From: Nocardioides pini
Lineage (GTDB): Bacteria; Actinomycetota; Actinomycetes; Propionibacteriales; Nocardioidaceae
Length of the DNA: 64,000 nt
Assembly: GCF_026712185.1 (NCBI RefSeq)
Contig: NZ_JAPPUX010000001.1
Location: forward strand, 496,001-560,000
Reading direction: 5' to 3'
The translations under genes were made by a program, and so were the position numbers. Below, in pieces: positions 6,688 through 15,234 of the stretch (the stretch's first letter is position 1; every line of letters starts with the position of its first letter). The notes under the pieces were generated by a model, which had not been told where the DNA came from, searched no databases, and saw nothing but the letters and a program-made list of their open reading frames with translations.

Positions 6688-7950
6688 TCAGCCGAGCCGG
6701 ACGGGCAGCGCCTCCACCCCGTGGACGATGGCGAGCTCGGTGAACCGCAGGTCGGCGGGGTCGCAGGCGAGCGCGAGGTCGGGGAAGCGGCGGGCGAGCG
6801 AGACGAGGGCGGTGCGCAGCTCCATGCGTGCCAGCTCCGCGCCGACGCAGCGGTGCATCCCGTGGCCGAACGCGAGGGTGCCCGCGACGGCGGAGGTCGG
6901 GTCGAACTGCTCGGGGTCGACGCGGTGCTCCGGGTCGCGCTCGGCGCCGGTCAACGAGACCAGCACGATGTCGCCCTGCTGGACGACCTGGTCGCCGACC
7001 TCGACCTGGTGGCGCGCGATCCGGGGGAACGCCATCTGCACGGGGCACACGAAGCGCAGCAGCTCCTCGACGACGCGGTCGACCTCGGCGGGCTCGCCCC
7101 GCTGGAGGGTCGCCCACGCCGCGGGGTGCTGGAGCAGGACCCAGGTGCCGAGCGAGAGCATGCTGGCGCTGGTCTCGTAGCCGCCGAGGAAGACCCCGTC
7201 GGCCAGGCCGCCGAGCTCGACGTCGTCGAAGTCGGCGCCGTGGTCGGCGACCATCCGGGCGACCAGCCCGTCCGGCAGGTGCGGGGAGCGGCGCTCGGAG
7301 GCGACCAGGTCGATGAGGAACTGCCGGGTGCCGGCGGCGGTGTCGAAGATGCCGCCGCCCGCGTCGCGCAGGTCGAACCGCGCGGCGCCGCGCCGTCGGA
7401 ACTCCGCGCGGTCGACCTCGGGCATGCCGAGCAGGTCGCACATCACCTCGAACGGGACCTGGAAGCCGAACCGCTCGACCAGGTCGACCACCGGGCCGTG
7501 GGCGGCCATGTCGTCCAGTGCGGCATCGACGACGCGGTCGATGTCGACCTGGAGGTCGGCCAGCCGACGGCGGGTGAACCAGGGCGTGAGCACGCCGCGC
7601 AAGCGGGAGTGGTCGGGCTGGTCGGTCATGCCGAGCCCCCCGATCCGCTCGGCCGGGGCCCGGTCCTGGCGGCCGATGATGTCGCGCACGTCGTTGGCGA
7701 AGGACGTCGAGTCGGCCAACACGGCCCGGGCGGCGTCGTACCCCGTGACCAGCCAGACGCGGGTGCCCAGCAGCCGGGCCAGGCGCACCACCTCGCCGCG
7801 CTCGCGCGTCGCCGCCAGGCGGGCGACCGGGTCGACCCCGTCGCGCTCGAGGGGGAACCGGATGCCGGCCGGGACCCGGCGCACGTACGGCACCCGCCGT
7901 GCGGTCGACAGCGCGAGCTTGAAGGCGGTGCCGCGCATCGAGGAGGTCAT
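6688..7950 (-). CDS. Cytochrome P450
   Basis: 420 residues from ATG 7950. The I-helix GGYETSAS contains the acid-alcohol pair, EELLRF is the ExxR of helix K, and FGHGMHRCVGAELAR is the haem-binding loop with the Cys ligand. Soluble bacterial class needing ferredoxin; no redox partner is adjacent. The substrate cannot be named. ATG 7986 is an alternative, with a better SD (GGGGTG, 7 nt upstream), adding 12 residues that lack P450 features. The gene diverges from the aldo/keto reductase. Confidence 0.93.
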   Translation of the reverse strand: MTSSMRGTAFKLALSTARRVPYVRRVPAGIRFPLERDGVDPVARLAATRERGEVVRLARLLGTRVWLVTGYDAARAVLADSTSFANDVRDIIGRQDRAPAERIGGLGMTDQPDHSRLRGVLTPWFTRRRLADLQVDIDRVVDAALDDMAAHGPVVDLVERFGFQVPFEVMCDLLGMPEVDRAEFRRRGAARFDLRDAGGGIFDTAAGTRQFLIDLVASERRSPHLPDGLVARMVADHGADFDDVELGGLADGVFLGGYETSASMLSLGTWVLLQHPAAWATLQRGEPAEVDRVVEELLRFVCPVQMAFPRIARHQVEVGDQVVQQGDIVLVSLTGAERDPEHRVDPEQFDPTSAVAGTLAFGHGMHRCVGAELARMELRTALVSLARRFPDLALACDPADLRFTELAIVHGVEALPVRLG

Positions 7951-8034
7951 GTGTCCAGTACACCCCGCTGCGCCGCTCGGGACCATCAGGTATCACCCCG
8001 GTCCAGCCCGGGCACGGCCCTACCCCGGACCGGG

Positions 8035-8040
8035 CAGGAT
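8035..8040 (+). promoter_or_regulatory. Putative -10 element of the aldo/keto reductase gene
   Basis: CAGGAT, 7 nt before ATG 8048. Leaderless arrangement; no clear -35. Confidence 0.4.
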
Positions 8041-8047
8041 GTGCGGC

Positions 8048-9082
8048 ATGCCCTACGACGCAGCCCCCGACAGGTACGACGACAGCACCGGGATGCACTA
8101 CCGGCGCACGGGCCGCAGTGGCCTGAGGCTGCCGGCGCTCTCGCTCGGCCTGTGGCAGAACTTCGGCACCGACCGGCCCGAGGAGACCCAGCGCGCGATC
8201 CTGCGGCGGGCGTTCGACCGCGGTGTCACCCACTTCGACCTGGCCAACAACTACGGCCCGCCCTACGGCCGCGCGGAGGAGAACGTCGGCCGCTACCTCG
8301 CCGACGACTTCGCCGCCCACCGCGACGAGCTGGTGATCTCCACCAAGGCGGGCTACGACATGTGGCCGGGGCCCTACGGCCAGGGCGGCGGCTCGCGGAA
8401 GTACGTGCTGGCCTCGCTCGACCAGTCGCTGGCGCGGATGGGGCTCGACTACGTCGACATCTTCTACAGCCACCGCTTCGACCCCGAGACGCCCGTCGAG
8501 GAGACGATGATGGCGCTCGACACCGCGGTGCGCTCGGGCCGCGCGCTCTACGCCGGCATCTCCTCCTACTCCCCGGAGCGGACGCGGGAGGCGGCGACGA
8601 TCGCGCGCGAGCTCGGCACACCGCTGCTGATCCACCAGCCGTCGTACTCGATGCTCAACCGCTGGATCGAGGGCGGCCTGCTCGACGAGCTCGAGGAGCA
8701 GGGGATGGGCTGCATCGTCTTCACCGCGCTCGCGCAGGGGCTGCTGACCGACCGCTACCTCGACGGCGTCCCGGCGGACTCGCGTGCGGCACGTGACGGT
8801 TCGACGATCACGGGGCTCGACGACGAGACCCTCGAGCGCGTGCGGTCGCTCCACGCCATCGCGGAGGGACGCGGCCAGAGGCTGGCGCAGCTGGCGCTCC
8901 AGTGGGTGCTCCGTGACGAGCGGGTGACGAGCGCGGTGATCGGCGCCTCCAGCGTCGAGCAGCTCGACACCAACCTCGACGCGCTCGAGGCGCCACCGCT
9001 GACCGAGGCCGAGCTCGTCGAGATCGACCGCTTCGCCGTCGACTCGGGCGTGAACCTCTGGGCGAAGCAGACCGAGGAATGA
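8048..9082 (+). CDS. Aldo/keto reductase, YghZ/GpR-like
   Basis: 344-residue NADPH-dependent TIM-barrel reductase. GVTHFDLANNYGPPYGRAEENVG holds the catalytic Asp and Tyr, STKAGYDMWPGPYG the lysine, and YSHRFDPETPVEETM the histidine; VIGASSVEQLDTNL binds the cofactor. The GPPYG and KAGYDMWPGPYG segments match the YghZ (L-glyceraldehyde 3-phosphate reductase) branch, which detoxifies methylglyoxal and related aldehydes. The last codons overlap the next gene (ATGA), so the two are co-translated. Confidence 0.93.
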   Translation: MPYDAAPDRYDDSTGMHYRRTGRSGLRLPALSLGLWQNFGTDRPEETQRAILRRAFDRGVTHFDLANNYGPPYGRAEENVGRYLADDFAAHRDELVISTKAGYDMWPGPYGQGGGSRKYVLASLDQSLARMGLDYVDIFYSHRFDPETPVEETMMALDTAVRSGRALYAGISSYSPERTREAATIARELGTPLLIHQPSYSMLNRWIEGGLLDELEEQGMGCIVFTALAQGLLTDRYLDGVPADSRAARDGSTITGLDDETLERVRSLHAIAEGRGQRLAQLALQWVLRDERVTSAVIGASSVEQLDTNLDALEAPPLTEAELVEIDRFAVDSGVNLWAKQTEE

Positions 9083-10467
9083 CGGGACCGCGCCGCGTCG
9101 TCGTCGTGGGCGCGGACGCCGTCGGCATGGGGGCGGCCCACCAGGCGCTCCGCACGGCCGCGAAGCGCGGCGAGTCGCTGGCCGTGACGGCGCTCGAGGC
9201 GAGCAGCCACACGTCCTACAGCGCCTGCGGCATCCCGTACTGGATGGCGGGCGACGTGGACAGCGGTGACGACCTCGTGGCCCGCACGGCCGCCGAGCAC
9301 CGCGATGCCGGGATCGACCTGCGGCTCGGCACCGAGGTCGTCGCGGCCGACCTCGCTGCGCGGACGGTGACGACGGCAGCGGGCGACGTGCTGGAGTACG
9401 ACGACCTGGTGGTCGCGACGGGCGCCCCCGCGGTCGTGCCCGACTGGGCGCGGCGCCCCGACGGCAGGACGTACGACGGTGTCGGCGTGGTCAAGACGCT
9501 GGACGACGGGGCCGCGTGGGTCAGCAGCTTCGCGGAGGCGGGACCGGGTGCGCACGTCGTGGTCGTGGGTGCGGGCTACGTCGGCGTCGAGGTGGCCGAG
9601 GCGGCACTGGAGCGGGGCTTCGGGGTCACCGTCCTCACGCGCACGCGGGGGATGGCGATGCTGGAGGACGAGATGTCCGACCTGGTGAACACCGGGCTCG
9701 TCGACGCCGGGGTCGAGCTCGTGCTCGGCGCCGAGGTCACCGGCCTCGAGGTCGACGGCGACCGGGTCACCGGCGTGCGCTGGGACGGCGGCACGCGGGA
9801 GGCCGACCTCGTGGTGGTGGCCGTCGGCGTCAAGCCGGCCACGGCCTTCCTCGAGAACGCCGGCCTCGACGGCAGCGGCCTGGAGCTGACCGAGGACGGC
9901 GCGCTGAGACCCGACCCGCACGGCCGGGTGGCGGACCACGTGTGGGCCGCGGGCGACTGCTGCGAGGTGCGGCGCCGGATCGACGACGAGTGGGTCTTCC
10001 GGCCCCTCGGCACCCACGCGGCCAAGCATGCGCGGGCGCTGGGCGACAGCCTGGCCGGCGGCGACCTGTCGTTCGACGGGATGGTCGACACCTCGATCAC
10101 GCGCTTCTCGTCCAGCGGGGTCCACCTCGAGATCGCCCGCACGGGCCTGTCCCGCACGGATGCCGAGGCCGCCGGCCTCGACCCGCTGGCGCTGGTCACC
10201 GAGGGCACGACCGCGGCCGGCTACATGCCGGAGGCCGAGCCCATCGCGATCTGGGTGATGGCCGACCGCACGACGCGACGACTGCTCGGGGTGCAGGTCG
10301 TCGGCGGCCGCGGCGCGGGCAAGCGCATCGACACCGCCGCGGCCGTGCTGTGGGCGGGTGGCTCGGTCGACGACCTCGCCTGGATGGACCTGTCCTACGC
10401 TCCGCCCTTCGCGACCACGTGGGAGGTCCTGCAGATCGCGGCCCGGCGGGTCGCGGACCGCCTCTAA
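9079..10467 (+). CDS. FAD-dependent CoA-disulfide reductase-like oxidoreductase
   Basis: 462 residues. FAD-binding VVVGADAVG at the N-terminus, then SYSACGIPYW with the single redox Cys of the CoA-disulfide reductase/NADH oxidase group, the NAD motif VVVGAGYVGVEVAE near residue 160, and the second FAD motif VWAAGDCCEV. The C-terminal dimer domain with YAPPFATTWEVLQIAARR is complete. The family reduces CoA disulfide, polysulfide or oxygen with NAD(P)H. In this thiol context (actinobacteria use mycothiol and also CoA) a redox-homeostasis role beside the aldehyde reductase is an inference. Confidence 0.9.
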   Translation: MTGPRRVVVVGADAVGMGAAHQALRTAAKRGESLAVTALEASSHTSYSACGIPYWMAGDVDSGDDLVARTAAEHRDAGIDLRLGTEVVAADLAARTVTTAAGDVLEYDDLVVATGAPAVVPDWARRPDGRTYDGVGVVKTLDDGAAWVSSFAEAGPGAHVVVVGAGYVGVEVAEAALERGFGVTVLTRTRGMAMLEDEMSDLVNTGLVDAGVELVLGAEVTGLEVDGDRVTGVRWDGGTREADLVVVAVGVKPATAFLENAGLDGSGLELTEDGALRPDPHGRVADHVWAAGDCCEVRRRIDDEWVFRPLGTHAAKHARALGDSLAGGDLSFDGMVDTSITRFSSSGVHLEIARTGLSRTDAEAAGLDPLALVTEGTTAAGYMPEAEPIAIWVMADRTTRRLLGVQVVGGRGAGKRIDTAAAVLWAGGSVDDLAWMDLSYAPPFATTWEVLQIAARRVADRL

Positions 10468-10496
10468 GGGGTGGTCCGGACCGGGCGATCGGCGCT

Positions 10497-10502
10497 TAGG
10501 TT
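10497..10502 (+). promoter_or_regulatory. Possible -10 element of the secreted protease gene
   Basis: TAGGTT about 60 nt before GTG 10562; a leader with SD AAGGAGAA follows. Weak -35. Confidence 0.3.
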
Positions 10503-10561
10503 GGAGGACCGCCCTCATCCGGACGGAGCACACCAGCACGCACCTCCCAAGGAGAACCCCT

Positions 10562-11677
10562 GTGAGCAGACACCTCCGGTGGCCCCTGGCGCTCGGCGCC
10601 GCGGTCCTCCTCCCGCTCGGATTCCTCGCCCCGGCCGCCACCGCGACCGGCGCCCCGGCCCCGAGCGCAGCACCGACGCAGTCCCGGCACACCCTCGTCG
10701 ACGTGCCCGCAGAGGCGGCCCTGCGCGAGGCGGTCGCCCCCAGCGAGTGCGGCACGACGCTGCTCGACGACTACGTCGACGGCCTGTTCGCCGAGATGAG
10801 CGACGAGCAGTTCAGCTTCCTCGTCCAGCACCAGGACGCCCTGCTGTCCGTGCCGACCTACGACGCCCTCTTCTTCGGCACGGCCGGTGACCCCGCCTAC
10901 GCCCTCGACTCGCACGCCCGGCAGCTGCAGAACACCTACCGCGACCTGCGGCGGTTCTGGGACATCGAGTCCGGCGACATCCAGCTGATGGCGATGCACA
11001 GCGACTCGCTGCTCGACGCCGCTCGTATCGCCCGCACCCTCGAGGCGATGGTCGACACCGGCGAGCTGGCCCCGATGACCGACGCCGCGATCGCGGCGGA
11101 GGCCCAGACGGTCGCCACGTACATGCAGGCGCAGGACGAGGCGTTCCAGGACAACCCGCTCTGGACGTTCAACGCCTTCGCGTTCTCCGGCGAGGGCGAG
11201 AGCGACCCGTTCATCGCCAGCCTGCCGGACAAGCTGATCATGGGTGACGGCATCCTCGAGGCGTACGACGCGATCGGCCTCGGCGACGTCGGGCCGCGGG
11301 CGATCCTGGCCCACGAGTTCGCCCACCACGTCCAGTACGAGCTAGGCACCTTCGACACCGGGCCGACCGACCCCGCAGCCGCCACGCGCCGCACCGAGCT
11401 GATGGCCGACGCGATGGCGTCGTACTTCGCCACCCACAAGAAGGGGCTGGCGCTGAACCGGAAGCGCGTCAGCGACGCCCTGCTGAGCTTCTACACGGTC
11501 GGCGACTGCTCCTTCGCCAGCCCCGGCCACCACGGGACGCCGTTGCAGCGCCAGCGCGCGGCGGACTGGGGCGCCGACCTCGCCGCCGCGGCCCAGCCGC
11601 GCAGCGCCGTGCTTCCGGCGGCGACCGTGATCGAGCTGTTCGACGCGGCCCTCCCGGGCATCATCTCGGGCAGCTAG
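10562..11677 (+). CDS. Secreted zinc metalloprotease (HExxH)
   Basis: 371 residues. Signal peptide at residues 1 to about 30 (RHLRW, then a hydrophobic core ending ATATGAPA). The zinc site is ILAHEFAHHVQYEL, with RRTELMADAMASYFATHKKG following as the third-ligand region, a layout seen in neutral zinc metallopeptidases. One late Cys (GDCSF) could pair with SECGTT near residue 60. GTG 10562 is fixed by a strong SD (AAGGAGAA, 7 nt upstream). Monocistronic: a terminator follows, and it lies 94 nt after the flavoprotein gene. Substrate unknown. Confidence 0.85.
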   Translation: MSRHLRWPLALGAAVLLPLGFLAPAATATGAPAPSAAPTQSRHTLVDVPAEAALREAVAPSECGTTLLDDYVDGLFAEMSDEQFSFLVQHQDALLSVPTYDALFFGTAGDPAYALDSHARQLQNTYRDLRRFWDIESGDIQLMAMHSDSLLDAARIARTLEAMVDTGELAPMTDAAIAAEAQTVATYMQAQDEAFQDNPLWTFNAFAFSGEGESDPFIASLPDKLIMGDGILEAYDAIGLGDVGPRAILAHEFAHHVQYELGTFDTGPTDPAAATRRTELMADAMASYFATHKKGLALNRKRVSDALLSFYTVGDCSFASPGHHGTPLQRQRAADWGADLAAAAQPRSAVLPAATVIELFDAALPGIISGS

Positions 11678-11707
11678 CTAGCCCGCGCGGCACTCATCCA
11701 CCATCAC

Positions 11708-11742
11708 GCACCGCCCCCGGCCGACCAGGCCGGGGGCGGTGC
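11708..11742 (+). terminator. Terminator of the metalloprotease gene
   Basis: Perfect 15-bp stem GCACCGCCCCCGGCC with 5-nt loop GACCA; no U-tract. Confidence 0.8.
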
Positions 11743-11793
11743 TGCGTGGCTCGGGGCACCCGAAAATCCCGGGCGCAGGGGGTGCGGCTCGGA

Positions 11794-11799
11794 CAGGAT
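11794..11799 (+). promoter_or_regulatory. Putative -10 element of the GNAT gene
   Basis: CAGGAT, 6 nt before ATG 11806; leaderless arrangement. Confidence 0.4.
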
Positions 11800-11805
11800 G
11801 GCGGC

Positions 11806-12540
11806 ATGCACCTCGAGCTGGTCACCCTCGCCGAGCGCCCCGAGCTCATGGACACCTTCTGGGACATGGAGACGTCGTGGCCCGAGTTCATGAAGCACGA
11901 CCCCATCGGCAACGGCTACTACGCCTCGCTCGACCACTTCCGGGAGTTCGTCCTCGTCGCCCTTGACGAGTCGGGGCGGATGGTCGCCAAGGCGCACTCG
12001 GTGCCGTTCCAGCTGCCCGAGGGCGAGCTGCCCGACGCCGGCTGGGACTTCGCCATCCGCAGCGGTCTGCTGACCGAGCTGTGGGGCGAGGAGCCGGACG
12101 CCGTGACCGCGGTCGAGATCGCGATCGAGCCGCGACTGCAGGGCTCCGGCCTGTCCGGGCGCCTCGTCGCCGCCCTGCGCGACAACGCGGCGCGCCTCGG
12201 CTTCCCCGAGCTGCTCGCACCCGTACGGCCCAACGGCAAGACCGACGTGCACGAGCCGATGGCCGACTACGCCTTCCGCACCCGCGACGACGGCCTGCCC
12301 GTCGACCCCTGGCTGCGCGTCCACGTCCGGGCCGGCGGGCGCATCGACCGGGTGGCGCCGCGGTCCATGGTCATCCCGGGCACGGTCGAGGAGTGGCGCG
12401 AGTGGACCGGGCTGCCGTTCGACACGACCGGCCCCGTCGTCGTACCGGGGGCCCTCGCTCCCGTCATGTGCGACGCCGAGCACGGCACGGCGACGTACGT
12501 CGAGCCCAACGTCTGGGTCAGGCACCCCACCGGCGGGTGA
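11806..12540 (+). CDS. GNAT-family acetyltransferase-like protein
   Basis: 244 residues. The central part (VTAVEIAIEPRLQGSGLSGRLVAALRDNAARLGF) is the GNAT acetyl-CoA loop in the form QGSGLSGR, close to the Q/RxxGxG/A consensus. The C-terminal 90 residues (VIPGTVEEWREWTGLPF, WVRHP) are conserved in this actinobacterial subgroup but have no named domain. The acceptor substrate is unknown. ATG 11806 is chosen over an upstream in-frame ATG (11746) that falls in the terminator region. Confidence 0.85.
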   Translation: MHLELVTLAERPELMDTFWDMETSWPEFMKHDPIGNGYYASLDHFREFVLVALDESGRMVAKAHSVPFQLPEGELPDAGWDFAIRSGLLTELWGEEPDAVTAVEIAIEPRLQGSGLSGRLVAALRDNAARLGFPELLAPVRPNGKTDVHEPMADYAFRTRDDGLPVDPWLRVHVRAGGRIDRVAPRSMVIPGTVEEWREWTGLPFDTTGPVVVPGALAPVMCDAEHGTATYVEPNVWVRHPTGG

Positions 12541-12543
12541 GGG

Positions 12544-12615
12544 TCAGGCGCCCGCGACCGCCTTGCGGACCTCATTGACGCACAGGGCGACGAAGGCGAG
12601 GGCGCACAGAGCCAT
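12544..12615 (-). CDS. Possible very small membrane protein, start uncertain
   Basis: Reverse frame ending TGA at 12544. From ATG 12615 it codes for 23 residues (MALCALAFVALCVNEVRKAV then AGA); in the same open frame upstream it reads TPAEWRNKLHSNVL. Third codon positions are almost all G or C over about 40 codons, which is what real genes here show, yet no ATG or GTG precedes this part except a GTG at 12621. One hydrophobic helix. It may be a short real gene with an unusual start or a truncated remnant. No family recognised. Confidence 0.35.
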   Translation of the reverse strand: MALCALAFVALCVNEVRKAVAGA

Positions 12616-12772
12616 CAGCACGTTGGAGTGCAGCTTGTTGCGCCACTCGGCCGGGGTGCGGTCGTCACGGCCGTGCGCGCGGCGGGGATCCCGCGCGCGC
12701 GTGTTGCTGGGCCACGGCCCGCCCCGGACGGCGTAGAAAGATCGGTATGTCTTCTCGGGGAACGAGGTCCTG

Positions 12773-13471
12773 ATGCCGGCGACCGACTACGACGACTTCG
12801 CCCAGGCCTATGCGGTGAGCAACGAGTCCAACCTCTTCAACGCCTACTACGCGCGGCCGGAGATGCTGCGCCTCGCGGGCGACGTCTCGGGCCGTCGGGT
12901 CCTGGACGCGGGATGCGGGTCCGGCCCGATGGCGGCGGAGCTGCGCGCCAGCGGGGCCGACGTCGCGGGGTTCGACGCCAGCGCCGCGATGGTCGACCTG
13001 GCGCGGCGACGGCTGGGTGACGACGTGGACCTGCGCGTGGCGGACCTCCGTGAGCCGCTGCCCTACGACGACGCGGAGTTCGACGACGTCGTGGCGTCCC
13101 TCGTCCTGCACTACCTGGAGGACTGGTCGGGTCCGCTCGGCGAGCTGCGCCGGGTGCTCAAGCCGGGCGGTCGCCTGCTCGTGGCGGTGAACCATCCTGC
13201 GGCCTACGCGATCGTGTACCCCGACGCGGACTACTTCGCGCGCACCGAGTACACCGAGGACTACGTCTTCGACGGACAGACGGTGTGGCTGACGTTCTGG
13301 CACCGCCCGCTCCACGCGATGGCGGACTCCTTCGCAGCGGCCGGCTTCCGCATCGCCACCATCAGCGAGCCGCCTCCGGCCCAGGACACCCCGGCGGACG
13401 TCCTTCCTCCCGGGCTCGAGCCCGGGCAGTCGTTCATGTGCTTCCTCTTCTTCGTCCTCGAGGCCACCTGA
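12773..13471 (+). CDS. Class I SAM-dependent methyltransferase (UbiE-like fold)
   Basis: 232 residues. VLDAGCGSGPMAAEL is motif I, VAGFDASAAMVDLARRR motif II, and LRRVLKPGGRLLVAVNHP the post-II strand typical of Methyltransf_11 enzymes. The acceptor is unknown: aromatic, lipid and natural-product substrates are all known for this fold. SD GAGG lies 6 nt before ATG. A strong terminator follows, so the gene is monocistronic. Confidence 0.88.
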   Translation: MPATDYDDFAQAYAVSNESNLFNAYYARPEMLRLAGDVSGRRVLDAGCGSGPMAAELRASGADVAGFDASAAMVDLARRRLGDDVDLRVADLREPLPYDDAEFDDVVASLVLHYLEDWSGPLGELRRVLKPGGRLLVAVNHPAAYAIVYPDADYFARTEYTEDYVFDGQTVWLTFWHRPLHAMADSFAAAGFRIATISEPPPAQDTPADVLPPGLEPGQSFMCFLFFVLEAT

Positions 13472-13477
13472 CGCGTC

Positions 13478-13510
13478 GGACCCCGGGGCCCGTCGAGGGC
13501 CCCGGGGTCC
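13478..13510. terminator. Bidirectional terminator, methyltransferase / LVIVD gene
   Basis: Perfect 14-bp stem GGACCCCGGGGCCC with loop GTCGA, lying between two convergent genes. Confidence 0.8.
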
Positions 13511-13531
13511 GATGTGGTGCGCGCCTGCAGG

Positions 13532-15082
13532 TCAGCCGTTGTAGGACGGCTGGGACTGCGGGTTGAAGACGTCCATCGGGTTCTTCGACGCGCGGTCGAT
13601 GACCTTGTCATCGACCTTGATCACGTCGAAGCCCTTCTGGATGTCGTTGGAGTAGATGTAGCCGTTGTAGTAGTACGCCGACCACGAGCCGCCGATCTGG
13701 CCCGCGGGGAGGGGACCCCGGTCGAACCAGGCGATCTCCCGCGGCTTCTTGGAGTTGGTGAAGTCGAACACCGAGATGCCGCCCTGGTACCAGGCCTGCA
13801 CCATGATGTCCTTGCCGTTCACCGGGATCAGCGAACCGTTGTGAGCCACGCAGTTCTCGGTGGACTGCTGGGTGCGCGAGATCTTGTAGTAGCTCTTGAA
13901 CGCCAGCTGGCCGTCCTCGATGTCGTAGATCCCGTCGGCGCCGCGGTTGGGGCCGACCTCGGGGTTGCACGTCGCCGCACCGCCACCGCCGAGCTCGTCG
14001 GTGAACAGCACCTTGGTGCCGTGGTTGTTGAACGTGGCGGAGTGCCAGAAGGCGAAGTTGGTGGTGTCGCGCACCTGTTCGGTCACCACCGGGTTCTCCC
14101 GGTCGGCGATGTCGAGCAGGATGCCGTCACCCATGCAGGCGCCCGCCGCGATGTCCTTCGACGGGTACGCCGTGATGTCGTGGCAGCCGCTGGTCGTGCT
14201 GGACCCGTTGCCACCGGGGTTGCCTCCGTCGGCGAAGAGCACCGGCTCCGAGACCACCGCGGCGGTCTCCGGCGCGGCCACCGGGATCTTCACGACCGAG
14301 ATGAAGTCGTGCGGCGGCTGGCAGTCGGGGAACGCCGCGTTGGGGCTGTAGGACGAGACGTAGGCGTAGAGGTTCGCGCCGTCCTTGCTCGGGGCGAGCG
14401 TGTGCGTGTGCGATCCGCAGTCGGTCTCGACCGCCGCGACGTACGTCGGGTTGGCCGGGTCGCTGATGTCGAAGACCCGGATGCCCTCCCACGACTCCTT
14501 GATCGTCGCGGACTGCGCGACGTTGTCGCAGGTGTTGTTGCTGCGGCTGGAGTCGACGCTCAGCACCAGCAGGTTGCCGGAGACCGAGATGTCGTTCTGC
14601 GAGCCGGGGCAGACGACCTGGCTGACGACCTTCGGCGCCTCGGGCGTCGAGATGTCGTAGACCATGAAGCCTTCGTAGTTGCCGGCGTAGGCGTAGTCGC
14701 CCTGGAACGCCAGGTCGCTGTTCAGCGCACTGGTCGTGGCGAAAGCGCCCTGCTTGGGCAGGTTGGCGACCAGCCTGGTGTTGGGACTCGAGGCGATCTC
14801 GCCGGCGGCGAGGTCGGACTCGAAGCTCTCCGTCTGCGCGAGGTCCTGGCCGGGAAGGCAGGCCTTCGCGAAGTTGTCGTCCGCCGCGTCGAGGCGGTCC
14901 TCACGGGCGTCGGTGCAGGGATCCTTGGGGCCGGCCTTCTCCTGGGTGCCGGTCGAGCTGCTGTCGTGGGTGCCGTGCGCGAGCACGGGCGCTGCGGACA
15001 GGGTGAGTCCGAGGGCGATGGCGCCGGCGGCGGCGACACCTGCCCCTCGGTGGATGGACGTGCGTCTCCGAGATGAGTGCAT
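13532..15082 (-). CDS. Secreted LVIVD-repeat beta-propeller protein
   Basis: 516 residues. A signal peptide (RRRTSIHRGAG, hydrophobic core, cleavage near VLAHG) is followed by a short His/Ser/Thr region and then repeated strands of the form GNYEGFMVYDISTPEAPK, WEGIRVFDISDPANPT and GGISVFDFTNSKKPRE, the LVIVD pattern. About ten cysteines suggest disulfides in the exported protein. The family is of unknown function. It diverges from a DUF305 lipoprotein gene, a partner that also has metal-type residues. SD GAAAGG before ATG 15082. Confidence 0.85.
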   Translation of the reverse strand: MHSSRRRTSIHRGAGVAAAGAIALGLTLSAAPVLAHGTHDSSSTGTQEKAGPKDPCTDAREDRLDAADDNFAKACLPGQDLAQTESFESDLAAGEIASSPNTRLVANLPKQGAFATTSALNSDLAFQGDYAYAGNYEGFMVYDISTPEAPKVVSQVVCPGSQNDISVSGNLLVLSVDSSRSNNTCDNVAQSATIKESWEGIRVFDISDPANPTYVAAVETDCGSHTHTLAPSKDGANLYAYVSSYSPNAAFPDCQPPHDFISVVKIPVAAPETAAVVSEPVLFADGGNPGGNGSSTTSGCHDITAYPSKDIAAGACMGDGILLDIADRENPVVTEQVRDTTNFAFWHSATFNNHGTKVLFTDELGGGGAATCNPEVGPNRGADGIYDIEDGQLAFKSYYKISRTQQSTENCVAHNGSLIPVNGKDIMVQAWYQGGISVFDFTNSKKPREIAWFDRGPLPAGQIGGSWSAYYYNGYIYSNDIQKGFDVIKVDDKVIDRASKNPMDVFNPQSQPSYNG

Positions 15083-15234
15083 GAAGCCCGAGACCTTTCA
15101 TGTCGACGAGCGCTCCGGGGTTTCCGAAACGGTCGACACCGTCGTACCGTGCGCAGGACGCACAAGTAAAGACTTTTCCATCGAAATGACGCGAGTGACC
15201 GGCGGAATCATCCGTGGTCACCTGAAGGAGAACC
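15083..15234. promoter_or_regulatory. Divergent promoter region, LVIVD / DUF305 genes
   Basis: 152-bp intergenic region with an AT-richer core (AAGTAAAGACTTTTCCATCG, near 15164-15183), which stands out in this GC-rich window and probably holds the promoters of both genes. No repeat resembling a known copper or redox operator was found. Confidence 0.4.

Noticed and set aside
5806..8796. Plus-strand open frame of 996 codons
   Set aside because: Covers the sortase and P450 genes on the other strand; low-complexity translation.
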